A DNA stretch of 6,072 nucleotides from an uncultured Clostridium sp. (lineage in GTDB: Bacteria > Bacillota > Clostridia > Lachnospirales > Lachnospiraceae): NCBI GenBank assembly GCA_938036545.1, contig CALHQJ010000138.1, forward strand, positions 1 to 6,072, given 5' to 3'. The translations under genes were made by a program, and so were the position numbers. Position 1 is the stretch's first letter. Every line of letters starts with the position of its first letter. Under the pieces are notes generated by a model, which was not told the DNA's origin, ran no database searches, and saw only the letters and a program-made list of their open reading frames with translations. Shown here piece by piece: positions 1-6,008 of this stretch.

Positions 1-12
1 TAAAAGACAGCC

Positions 13-1416
13 ATGCAGAAAACCATTTTGAGAAAATTTATCAAGGTACTGATTTTGGCGCTGTTGTTAAACAGCGCCATCTTTTACATAGCCTGCAGCA
101 CGGTGCTTCAAAAGACATTTGCGGAGAATATGCTGTATACCCTTAAGACCATTGACAGCTTTCTGGACTTTTCCCAGGACCTGGGCAGCCAGATTGAAAA
201 GATGGACGGGGTTTTTCAGCAAAATGACAGCCGGATTACTGTGATTTCCAGAGATGGAACCGTGTTATGGGATACAGAGGGAGAGACTGGAGAAGCTATG
301 GATAATCATCTGGACAGGCCGGAAATCCAGGCCGCATTTAGGGATGGATCCGGTTCGGCAGAACGGAGATCCCAGACTCTGCAGAAATACATGATTTATA
401 CGGCGTTATATTCAGAAAAGGGGGACGTGGTTCTGCGCCTGTCTGCGCCTTATTCCGGCCTGAAGGAGTTTCTGCCTATGCTGCTTCCTGCTGCCTGGCT
501 CAGCTTTGCAGCGGCAATCATTGCTTCCTGCCTGACGACGGAGCATTTCGTATCTTCGGTAACCAGGCCTTTGCGTGAGATTGCCAGTGAGATGGAAAAG
601 CTGAAGGGAAATGGAGACGAATTTCACTTTGAACCCTGCGAATATCCGGAAATCAATATTATTGGCAGTACAACACAGGCTATGAGCAATAATGTAAAGG
701 AGTATTTAAAACAGCTGGATCAGCAGAGGGAAATTCGGGAAGAGTTTTTCAGCAATGCCTCCCATGAATTAAAGACTCCCATTACCTCGATTCAGGGGTA
801 TGCAGAGCTGTTAGAAAGCGGAATCGTTCAGGACAAGGCCATGCAAAAGGATTTTATCAGCAGAATCCGTAGGGAAGCCGCCAATATGAGCAGCCTGATT
901 AACGATATTCTGATGATTTCCAGGCTGGAATCCAGAAAGGCTGTATTAAGCTATTCTGATGTCAATCTGGCCCTGGTAGTGGATGACATTGTGGACGGCC
1001 TTGGACCAGTTATGGCCCAGAATCAGGTTTATGTCCACAAGGACTGTGATCCCGTTGCTATGTGGGCAGATGAAAAGCAGATGCGGGAACTGGTTGGAAA
1101 CCTGATCAGCAATGCAGTGAAATACAACCGGCAGGGCGGCCAGGTCTGGATTACGGTAAAAGAAGACAAAGAAAAGAAAGAAGCAGTAATTCAGGTAAAA
1201 GACAATGGAATGGGAATTCCAGAAGAGTCTCTTCCAAGAATTTTTGAACGATTTTACAGGGTGGAAAAAGGAAGAAGCAAAAAGGCTGGAGGCACCGGCT
1301 TGGGGCTTTCGATTGTAAAGCATATTGTTACCTATTATAAAGGAACCATAGAGGTTAAGTCCCAAATCGATTATGGAACAACCTTTCTGGTACGCCTTCC
1401 GCTAACTGCCAGGTAA
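13..1416 (+). CDS. PhoR-type membrane sensor histidine kinase
   Basis: This is a complete 467-residue sensor kinase that autophosphorylates on a histidine and passes the phosphate to a response regulator. A first membrane segment lies at about residues 9-30. An extracytoplasmic region at about 31-154 carries the 'DGTVLWDT...MDNH..RPEI' pattern (residues 81-105) seen in the extracellular PAS/PDC-like sensor of Gram-positive PhoR kinases. A second membrane segment is at about 155-175. A HAMP linker (about 176-235) leads directly into HisKA with phospho-acceptor H251 in SHELKTP; there is no cytoplasmic PAS domain. The ATPase domain shows the N box (N363, N367), G1 box DNGMGIP (397-403), F box (F411-F414) and G2 box GGTGLGLS (426-433), so it looks fully active. 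An in-frame TAA at positions 1-3 rules out an earlier start, and a later start would lose the first membrane segment. No clear ribosome binding site is visible in the 12 bases available. The signal sensed is unknown; phosphate limitation is only a family-based guess. Confidence 0.95.
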   Translation: MQKTILRKFIKVLILALLLNSAIFYIACSTVLQKTFAENMLYTLKTIDSFLDFSQDLGSQIEKMDGVFQQNDSRITVISRDGTVLWDTEGETGEAMDNHLDRPEIQAAFRDGSGSAERRSQTLQKYMIYTALYSEKGDVVLRLSAPYSGLKEFLPMLLPAAWLSFAAAIIASCLTTEHFVSSVTRPLREIASEMEKLKGNGDEFHFEPCEYPEINIIGSTTQAMSNNVKEYLKQLDQQREIREEFFSNASHELKTPITSIQGYAELLESGIVQDKAMQKDFISRIRREAANMSSLINDILMISRLESRKAVLSYSDVNLALVVDDIVDGLGPVMAQNQVYVHKDCDPVAMWADEKQMRELVGNLISNAVKYNRQGGQVWITVKEDKEKKEAVIQVKDNGMGIPEESLPRIFERFYRVEKGRSKKAGGTGLGLSIVKHIVTYYKGTIEVKSQIDYGTTFLVRLPLTAR

Positions 1417-1427
1417 CAAAAAAGGTA

Positions 1428-1456
1428 TTTTCATTTTTACAGCTCTGTGGTATACT
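1428..1456 (+). promoter_or_regulatory. Probable SigA-type promoter with extended -10, upstream of the SH3/NlpC hydrolase gene
   Basis: The -10 element TATACT (1451-1456) matches the consensus at 5 of 6 bases and is preceded by TGG at 1448-1450, giving an extended -10. A weaker -35, TTTTCA (1428-1433, 4 of 6), sits exactly 17 bp upstream. TTTACA at 1436-1441 looks more like a -35 but is only 9 bp from the -10, so it is not used here. Transcription would start near 1463, giving a leader of about 50 nt before the ATG at 1516. It lies in the only sizeable gap on the left half of the window, between the kinase and the hydrolase. No operator or riboswitch-like fold is evident in the leader. Confidence 0.65.
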
Positions 1457-1515
1457 AGGCATCAGTTTCGTATCCATGTTATGTTTGCACCAAGACAGAG
1501 AAAAGGAATGAGAGT

Positions 1516-3141
1516 ATGCTGGACAATAAAAATTATATCAGCCGGCTCAACAGGGCAAGGCGGCGGCGCAGCCGCAGATTTGATTTTTCACGCATTGCGA
1601 TTGCCGTGATAATCATAGCCGTCCTTGCATTGATGATTGGAGCCGGCATTTTTATAACAAAAAAGATGAAATCTGCTTCGTCAGACAGCCCAAGAGCAGT
1701 TGCCGGGTCTCAGGCGGAAAACGGGACGGATATAACGGAAGCCCCCACGCTTTCGCCGGAAGAGCAGGCAGAAGCAGAAAGACAGGCGGCGGCCCAGGAA
1801 GTGGTAAATGCTTACCAGAATCTGGGAATTGTCCAGGTTTCCGGCTATTTGAATATCCGTGAAACAGCAGGACCAGACGGAAAAATTATCGGAAAGCTGG
1901 AAGGAGACAGCGCCTGCGACATTTTGGCCTCTGAAGGCGAATGGTATCAGATAAGTTCCGGCGGAATCAACGGCTATATCAGCAGCGCCTATGTGCTGAC
2001 TGGCGATGAGGCCAGGCAGAAGGCCCTGGAACTGGTAAAAAAGATGGCTTTAATTACGGGAGACAGCGTCAATATCCGTCAGGAGCCGGAAATTGATCCG
2101 TCTAATATTACAGGAGCAGCCATTCAGGATGAACGGTATGTAGTAGAGGAAGAACTGGACGGCTGGGTGAAAGTGCCGGAAGGTTATATCTCCGCAGATT
2201 ACGTAAAGGTTCAGTATATGCTGAACGAAGCTCAAAAGCTGGATCTCCAGGCAATGGCCATTAACCAGTATAACAACCTGGTTATATCGAAGGTTAACAA
2301 TTATCTGAACGTCAGGGAAGAACCCAGCATGGACGGAAAGATTATCGGTAAAATGACCAGTAAGGCAGCCGGTGAGATTTTAGACGATTCTGTTGAAGGC
2401 TGGTATAAGATTAAGTCCGGAAAGATAACCGGTTATATTTCTTCTGATCCTCAGTATACCGCTACCGGACAGGAGGCGAAAGATATTGCTACCGGTACGG
2501 CAACGCTGATGGCGGTAGTCAATACGGATATGTTAAACGTCCGGACAGAGCCATCTACCGATGCGTCTATCTGGACCCAGATTTCCAAGGAAGAGCGGTA
2601 TCCAGTTTTAAATCAGTTAGATGGATGGGTAGAAATCGAGCTGGATGCAGGTGATGAAGAGGGCAGTGTGGACAAGGCTTACGTTTCCACCAGGGACAAT
2701 AATGTAGAAGTGCGGTATGCCCTTAACGAGGCCATTAAATTCTCGCCATTAGAGGAAGCAGCCAATGCGTCTGCCTCCCTTCGCAATAAAATTGTAAATT
2801 ACGCTTTGCAGTTTGTAGGAAATCCATATGTATGGGGAGGAACCAGCCTGACAAAGGGAGCCGACTGCTCTGGATTTACCATGAAGGTGTACGAGCACTT
2901 TGGCGTTTCCCTGCCTCATTATTCCGGATCTCAGGCCCAGATGGGAAAAGCGGTAAGCTCCAGTGAAATGAGGCCGGCGGATTTAATTTTCTATACCGAC
3001 AGCAAGGGCAGAGTCAACCATGTAGCAATGTATATCGGAAATGGACAGATTGTCCATGCGGCCAGCAGGCGAAGCGGCATTAAGATTTCCACCTGGAACT
3101 ACCGCAAACCCAAGACCATCCGAAATATGCTTGGCGATTAA
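1516..3141 (+). CDS. Membrane-anchored cell-wall hydrolase: four SH3b domains plus NlpC/P60 peptidase
   Basis: This 541-residue protein is predicted to cut peptidoglycan stem peptides outside the cell. A very basic N-terminus (residues 13-21 are almost all Arg) precedes one hydrophobic segment (about 27-48) with no obvious cleavage site, so it is probably a type II membrane anchor with the C-terminus outside. An Ala/Glu-rich spacer (about 68-98) follows. Four SH3b domains, each with a 'LN(I/V)R' or 'VNIR' core, lie at about 106-161, 178-230, 256-313 and 332-393. They form two copies of an SH3-SH3-helix module. The NlpC/P60 domain (about 422-541) has catalytic C451 in GADCSGF, H502 in RVNHVAMYIG and third polar residue H514, so it appears active. 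The start is supported by AAGGA at about 1503-1507, 8 nt ahead of the ATG. Citrate synthase begins 20 bp downstream with no terminator between. The family is clear; the exact bond cleaved (often gamma-D-Glu to diamino acid) is inferred. Confidence 0.95.
   Translation: MLDNKNYISRLNRARRRRSRRFDFSRIAIAVIIIAVLALMIGAGIFITKKMKSASSDSPRAVAGSQAENGTDITEAPTLSPEEQAEAERQAAAQEVVNAYQNLGIVQVSGYLNIRETAGPDGKIIGKLEGDSACDILASEGEWYQISSGGINGYISSAYVLTGDEARQKALELVKKMALITGDSVNIRQEPEIDPSNITGAAIQDERYVVEEELDGWVKVPEGYISADYVKVQYMLNEAQKLDLQAMAINQYNNLVISKVNNYLNVREEPSMDGKIIGKMTSKAAGEILDDSVEGWYKIKSGKITGYISSDPQYTATGQEAKDIATGTATLMAVVNTDMLNVRTEPSTDASIWTQISKEERYPVLNQLDGWVEIELDAGDEEGSVDKAYVSTRDNNVEVRYALNEAIKFSPLEEAANASASLRNKIVNYALQFVGNPYVWGGTSLTKGADCSGFTMKVYEHFGVSLPHYSGSQAQMGKAVSSSEMRPADLIFYTDSKGRVNHVAMYIGNGQIVHAASRRSGIKISTWNYRKPKTIRNMLGD
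1831..2238 (+). repeat. Module A of a duplicated SH3-SH3-linker unit inside the hydrolase
   Basis: Residues 106-241 hold two SH3b domains followed by a linker ending YMLNEAQK. The first SH3b (YLNIRE, PDGKIIGKL, GYISS) matches the third domain of the protein better than it matches its own neighbour. The second (VNIRQEP, DERY, LDGWV) matches the fourth. This order implies that a double-SH3 unit was copied as a whole. The boundaries are approximate and based on reading the protein by eye. Confidence 0.75.
2281..2739 (+). repeat. Module B of a duplicated SH3-SH3-linker unit inside the hydrolase
   Basis: Residues 256-408 repeat the layout of module A: an SH3b with YLNVRE, MDGKIIGKM and GYISS, then an SH3b with LNVRTEP, EERY and LDGWV, then a linker ending YALNEAIK. 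Module B is about 16 residues longer than module A, mainly because of an acidic Gly-containing insertion at about residues 377-386 (DAGDEEGSVD) in its second SH3b. The linker leads almost directly into the peptidase domain. Confidence 0.75.
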
Positions 3142-3146
3142 ACTTC

Positions 3147-3153
3147 AAGGAGG
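3147..3153 (+). promoter_or_regulatory. Strong Shine-Dalgarno for citrate synthase
   Basis: AAGGAGG lies 8 nt before the ATG at 3162 and is a full match to the anti-Shine-Dalgarno core. It occupies almost half of the 20-bp gap after the hydrolase stop codon, leaving no room for a separate promoter in the gap. It fixes the citrate synthase start and predicts efficient translation. Confidence 0.9.
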
Positions 3154-3161
3154 GACTAGGT

Positions 3162-4493
3162 ATGAAAAACAATTATCTTGCTCAATTTTTCGGGAAATCC
3201 CAGAATTATACGGAGATTCCCAACCAGCTTTTTAAAGAGTACAATGTAAAAAAAGGACTCCGAAATGAAGACGGCACAGGCGTGTGTATTGGCCTTACCA
3301 AGATTTCCGATGTAGTAGGCTATACCCAGGAGGACGGGAAAAAAACGGATGCGCCTGGCGATTTGTATTACAGAGGGTACAGCATCAGAGAACTGGTGTC
3401 CAATAAACGGCCTACCCACGGCTATGAAGAGGTATGCTTTTTGCTGCTGTTCGGCTATCTTCCCAAAAGGGAAGAACTGGAGCGGTTCTGCCAGGTGTTA
3501 AAGGATATGTATGAACTGCCTTATGAGTTTTTGGAGACCAACATTCTCCGGACTCCGGCAAAAAACCTGATGAATAAGATTCAGCATGCAGTTCTGGCTC
3601 TTTACAATTATGATGAAGAGCCGGATGACATTGACGAGTATAAGACCTTAATCAAGGGTGTAAACTTAATCGCCAAGATGCCGTCCATTATCTGTTACGA
3701 ATACATGAGCAAGGAACACTATTTCAACCGTAAGAGCCTGGTGCTGCACTATCCGAAAGCAGAGTATTCCATTGCAGAAAACTTCTTGTACATGCTTCGG
3801 GAGGACAAGCAGTTTACTGCCCAGGAAGCCAATCTGCTGGACGTGCTGTTAATGCTTCATGCAGATCACGGCGGCGGTAATAACTCTACCTTTACCAATG
3901 TTGTAATTTCCTCTACTAATACGGATATTTATTCCACGATCTGCGGTTCCATCGGTTCTTTAAAGGGTCCCCGACATGGCGGAGCCAATTTAAAGGCTTC
4001 TGAGATGATGGATGAGGTTATTGCCCTGACCGGTTATACCACAGACAAGGCGGTTATTAAGGCGGTAATCCGCCGGATTACAGGAAAAGAGCTGTATGAT
4101 AAGAGCGGACTGGTATACGGCTTTGGACATGCGGTTTATACCATTTCAGACCCAAGAGCAGAGCTTTTAAGAACTTATTGTGAAGAGGTGGCAAAGGAAC
4201 AGGGCAAGATGAAGGAATTCTATTTTTACCGTCTCTTTGAACAGTGCGTAAAAGAAGTCATTATGGAAGATAAGCACAGAATCATTCCTACCAATGTAGA
4301 CTACTACAGCGGATTTGCTTATGATATGTTGAGAATTCCAAGAGAACTGTATACTCCATTGTTTGTAACCAGCCGTTTGGTAGGCTGGATAGCCCACAAC
4401 ATTGAGAATAAGCTGTATGATGGAAAGATTATGCGTCCTGCAACCAGATATGTAGGTGAAAATGTGCCTTATAAGGCAGTAGAAGAACGATAA
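3162..4493 (+). CDS. Citrate synthase (Si-type family; citrate/2-methylcitrate synthase superfamily)
   Basis: This 443-residue cytoplasmic enzyme is predicted to condense acetyl-CoA with oxaloacetate to give citrate and CoA, feeding the citrate-to-2-oxoglutarate branch used by many anaerobes for glutamate synthesis. The family's three catalytic residues are visible: H272 in LKGPRHGGAN, H323 in GFGHAVY and D380 in NVDYYSG. Supporting motifs are LHADHGGGNNST (H233, H236), SDPRAELLR just after H323, and VGWIAHNIE with RPATRYVG near the C-terminus. The residue after H323 is Ala, where E. coli GltA has Arg (GFGHRVY). Residues about 30-41 (KGLRNEDGTGV) resemble the N-terminal region of clostridial family members. 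It is not the unrelated Re-citrate synthase used by some clostridia. A 2-methylcitrate or mixed activity cannot be excluded from sequence, and no prp genes are adjacent. The gene lies 20 bp after the hydrolase gene, probably in the same transcript, and is followed by a stem-loop. Confidence 0.95.
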   Translation: MKNNYLAQFFGKSQNYTEIPNQLFKEYNVKKGLRNEDGTGVCIGLTKISDVVGYTQEDGKKTDAPGDLYYRGYSIRELVSNKRPTHGYEEVCFLLLFGYLPKREELERFCQVLKDMYELPYEFLETNILRTPAKNLMNKIQHAVLALYNYDEEPDDIDEYKTLIKGVNLIAKMPSIICYEYMSKEHYFNRKSLVLHYPKAEYSIAENFLYMLREDKQFTAQEANLLDVLLMLHADHGGGNNSTFTNVVISSTNTDIYSTICGSIGSLKGPRHGGANLKASEMMDEVIALTGYTTDKAVIKAVIRRITGKELYDKSGLVYGFGHAVYTISDPRAELLRTYCEEVAKEQGKMKEFYFYRLFEQCVKEVIMEDKHRIIPTNVDYYSGFAYDMLRIPRELYTPLFVTSRLVGWIAHNIENKLYDGKIMRPATRYVGENVPYKAVEER

Positions 4494-4522
4494 GAGTCCG
4501 TGTATACGGATAGAAAGCAGGG

Positions 4523-4563
4523 GGTGCCGCAAAATCAAATTGAATGATTCTGCGGCGCCTTTT
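4523..4563 (+). terminator. Probable intrinsic terminator after citrate synthase
   Basis: GGTGCCGCA (4523-4531) pairs with TGCGGCGCC (4551-4559) over 9 bp with one G-U. After an A/C mismatch the stem continues with AATCA (4533-4537) against TGATT (4545-4549), leaving a 7-nt loop. TTTT (4560-4563) follows directly and is then broken by GTC. The stem is strong and GC-rich but the T-run is short, so readthrough is likely. It lies 30 nt after the citrate synthase stop and only 9 nt ahead of the coaE Shine-Dalgarno. Confidence 0.75.
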
Positions 4564-4572
4564 GTCAAATAT

Positions 4573-4579
4573 AAGGAGG
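4573..4579 (+). promoter_or_regulatory. Strong Shine-Dalgarno for coaE
   Basis: AAGGAGG sits 10 nt before the ATG at 4590 and confirms that start. It follows the terminator T-run so closely that no promoter with -35 and -10 boxes fits between them. I see no good promoter between the citrate synthase stop and the hairpin either. Confidence 0.85.
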
Positions 4580-4589
4580 AAGTCCGGTT

Positions 4590-5210
4590 ATGAAACGGGT
4601 AATAGGAGTTACCGGAGGCGTAGGTTCCGGAAAGAGCCAGGTTCTGGCCATTCTCAGCCAGGACTTTAACGCCAGGGTGATTTTGGCAGACCAGGTGGCC
4701 CACAGCCTGATGGAGCCAGGAGAAAAAGGATACAGCCAGGTAATAGCAGCCCTGGGAACAAGCTTTTTAAAGCCTGATGGACAGATAGACAGGAAAAAAC
4801 TGGCAGACCTGATTTTCAGCGATAAAAAAGCCCTTGAGACTATGAACCGGATTATTCATCCCATGACCTGGGCGGCAGTAAAGGAAATGGCAGAATCTGC
4901 CCCGGAAGAACTGATTATTGTAGAATCTGCCCTTATGGGGGAAGAGCAGAGGGCAGACTATGAGGAAATCTGGTACATCTATGTTTCCAAGGAAGAACGG
5001 ATCAGAAGGCTTATGAAAAACAGGGGATACTCCCGAAATAAATGCCTGGACATTATGGCTAGCCAGAAGGGAGAAGAAGATTTTCGGGCTATCAGTGACA
5101 GAGTCATTGACAATAACGGATCTTTAGGAGATACTAAGAGACAGATAGAAATGCTATTATCGTCTGAAAATACAGGAAAAGGAATTAACAGAAACCATGA
5201 GATTTGTTAG
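4590..5210 (+). CDS. coaE: Dephospho-CoA kinase
   Basis: This 206-residue cytoplasmic enzyme performs the last step of coenzyme A synthesis, phosphorylating the 3'-hydroxyl of the ribose of dephospho-CoA with ATP. It has the P-loop GGVGSGKS at residues 9-16 (K15, S16), the substrate-side Asp in LADQVAH (D34), the conserved IIHP motif (H90-P91), an Arg/Lys-rich lid region (R137, R139, R140, K143, R145) and the C-terminal VIDNNGSL motif (172-179). The length is normal for the family. Its 3' end overlaps the next gene by 14 bp, which suggests translational coupling. Transcription probably comes from readthrough of the hairpin upstream or from a promoter within the citrate synthase gene; neither is proven. 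P-loop and C-terminal motifs together make the assignment secure. Confidence 0.96.
   Translation: MKRVIGVTGGVGSGKSQVLAILSQDFNARVILADQVAHSLMEPGEKGYSQVIAALGTSFLKPDGQIDRKKLADLIFSDKKALETMNRIIHPMTWAAVKEMAESAPEELIIVESALMGEEQRADYEEIWYIYVSKEERIRRLMKNRGYSRNKCLDIMASQKGEEDFRAISDRVIDNNGSLGDTKRQIEMLLSSENTGKGINRNHEIC
5107..5135 (+). promoter_or_regulatory. Possible internal promoter within coaE for the downstream hydrolase
   Basis: A perfect -35 TTGACA (5107-5112) is followed at 17 bp by GATACT (5130-5135), a 4 of 6 match to the -10 consensus. Transcription would start near 5142, about 55 nt before the ATG at 5197. However, TTGACA here encodes part of the conserved VIDNN motif of CoaE, so protein constraint alone could explain it. 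Confidence 0.3.
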
Positions 5211-5994
5211 CATTGCAAGCGGAAGCAGCGGAAACTGCATTTACGTCGGCTCAGAAACCAGCCACATTTTGGTTGACGCAGGAATCAGCGCCAGGCGGAT
5301 TGAACAGGGACTAAATGAAATTGGAATCAAAGGAACCGATCTGGACGGTATTTTTATTACCCATGAACATTCCGACCACATCAGGGGATTGGGAGTTCTG
5401 GCCAGGAAATTTCAAACGCCGATTTACGGAACCAGGGAAACCCTGGAAGAAATTGGAAATACGGCATCCTTAGGAAAATTTGACAAAGAGCTGCTGACGC
5501 CTATTTTGCCGGATACCGAACTGGAAACCGGAGATTTAACGATTCAGCCCTTCCGTGTCGACCATGACGCCGCCAATCCGGTGGCTTACCGGATTAAAAA
5601 CGGCAGAAAATCTGTAGCGGTGGCTACCGATATGGGACATTATGACCAGTACATTATTGACAACCTGCAGAATTTAGATGCAGTTTTATTAGAGTCGAAC
5701 CATGATGTAAGAATGTTGGAGACAGGCCCCTACCCGTATTATTTAAAACGGAGAATTTTAGGGGATCACGGCCATTTATCCAATGAAAATGCAGGACGTC
5801 TCCTGTGCCAGATTCTCCATGATGGATTAAAGCACATCTTTCTGGGTCATTTAAGCAAGGAAAACAACTACGAAGAATTGGCTTATGAGACCGTCCGTTT
5901 AGAGATTACAGAAGGAGAAACGCCTTACAGTGCCATGGATTTTTCCATCAGTGTGGCCGGAAGGGACAGGATGTCAGAAATTATTACAATATAG
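5197..5994 (+). CDS. YycJ/WalJ-type metallo-beta-lactamase-fold hydrolase
   Basis: This 265-residue cytoplasmic protein has the family's hallmark N-terminus, SIASGSSGNC (residues 5-14), then LVDAG, and the metal-binding motif THEHSDH (H56, H58, D60, H61). Further likely metal or active-site residues are H123 in VDHDAANP, D145 in ATDMGH, H169 in ESNHD, H191 and H193 in GDHGHLS, and H218 in LGHLSKENN. All usual motifs are present, so it appears active. YycJ/WalJ is a conserved Firmicutes protein; in Bacilli it is encoded next to walRK and has been linked to cell-wall and DNA-related processes, with DNA exonuclease activity proposed. Here it follows coaE instead. The ATG lies inside the 3' end of coaE. 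The best ribosome binding site, AAAGGA at 5178-5183, is 13 nt away, which is long, so translation may depend on ribosomes finishing coaE. Confidence 0.93.
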   Translation: MRFVSIASGSSGNCIYVGSETSHILVDAGISARRIEQGLNEIGIKGTDLDGIFITHEHSDHIRGLGVLARKFQTPIYGTRETLEEIGNTASLGKFDKELLTPILPDTELETGDLTIQPFRVDHDAANPVAYRIKNGRKSVAVATDMGHYDQYIIDNLQNLDAVLLESNHDVRMLETGPYPYYLKRRILGDHGHLSNENAGRLLCQILHDGLKHIFLGHLSKENNYEELAYETVRLEITEGETPYSAMDFSISVAGRDRMSEIITI

Positions 5995-6000
5995 AAGGAG
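5995..6000 (+). promoter_or_regulatory. Shine-Dalgarno for the ACT-domain gene
   Basis: AAGGAG begins directly after the TAG of the preceding gene and lies 8 nt before the ATG at 6009. The 14-bp gap between the two genes leaves no room for a promoter, so the ACT-domain gene is probably co-transcribed with coaE and the WalJ-like gene. Confidence 0.85.
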
Positions 6001-6008
6001 AGCAAGAC

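Noticed and set aside
946..1365. 139-codon open frame on the minus strand within the kinase gene
   Set aside because: It lies opposite the conserved ATPase domain, has no recognisable motif and looks like a shadow of the real gene.
1436..1456. TTTACA (1436-1441) as the -35 of the hydrolase promoter
   Set aside because: It is only 9 bp from the TATACT box, far too close for a SigA-type promoter; TTTTCA at 1428 has the right spacing.
3041..3057. Perfect inverted repeat ATGGACA-GAT-TGTCCAT, operator-like
   Set aside because: It lies inside the conserved NlpC/P60 coding region (NGQIVHA), far from any start site. A few 7-bp inverted repeats with short spacers are expected by chance in 6 kb.
4497..4510. 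Small hairpin TCCGT-GTAT-ACGGA just after citrate synthase
   Set aside because: The stem is only 5 bp and is not followed by a T-run. The larger hairpin at 4523-4563 is the better terminator candidate.
4167..4703. 178-codon open frame on the minus strand spanning the citrate synthase end and coaE start
   Set aside because: It runs antisense through two conserved genes and the terminator, and its translation shows no family features.
5654..5690. TTGACA inside the WalJ-like gene
   Set aside because: There is no -10-like sequence at suitable spacing and no gene start nearby; it encodes the residues IIDN.
13..5994. Idea that the kinase and the WalJ-like gene form a walK-walJ locus
   Set aside because: The kinase lacks the cytoplasmic PAS domain typical of WalK, its sensor region resembles PhoR, and the two genes are separated by three unrelated genes.
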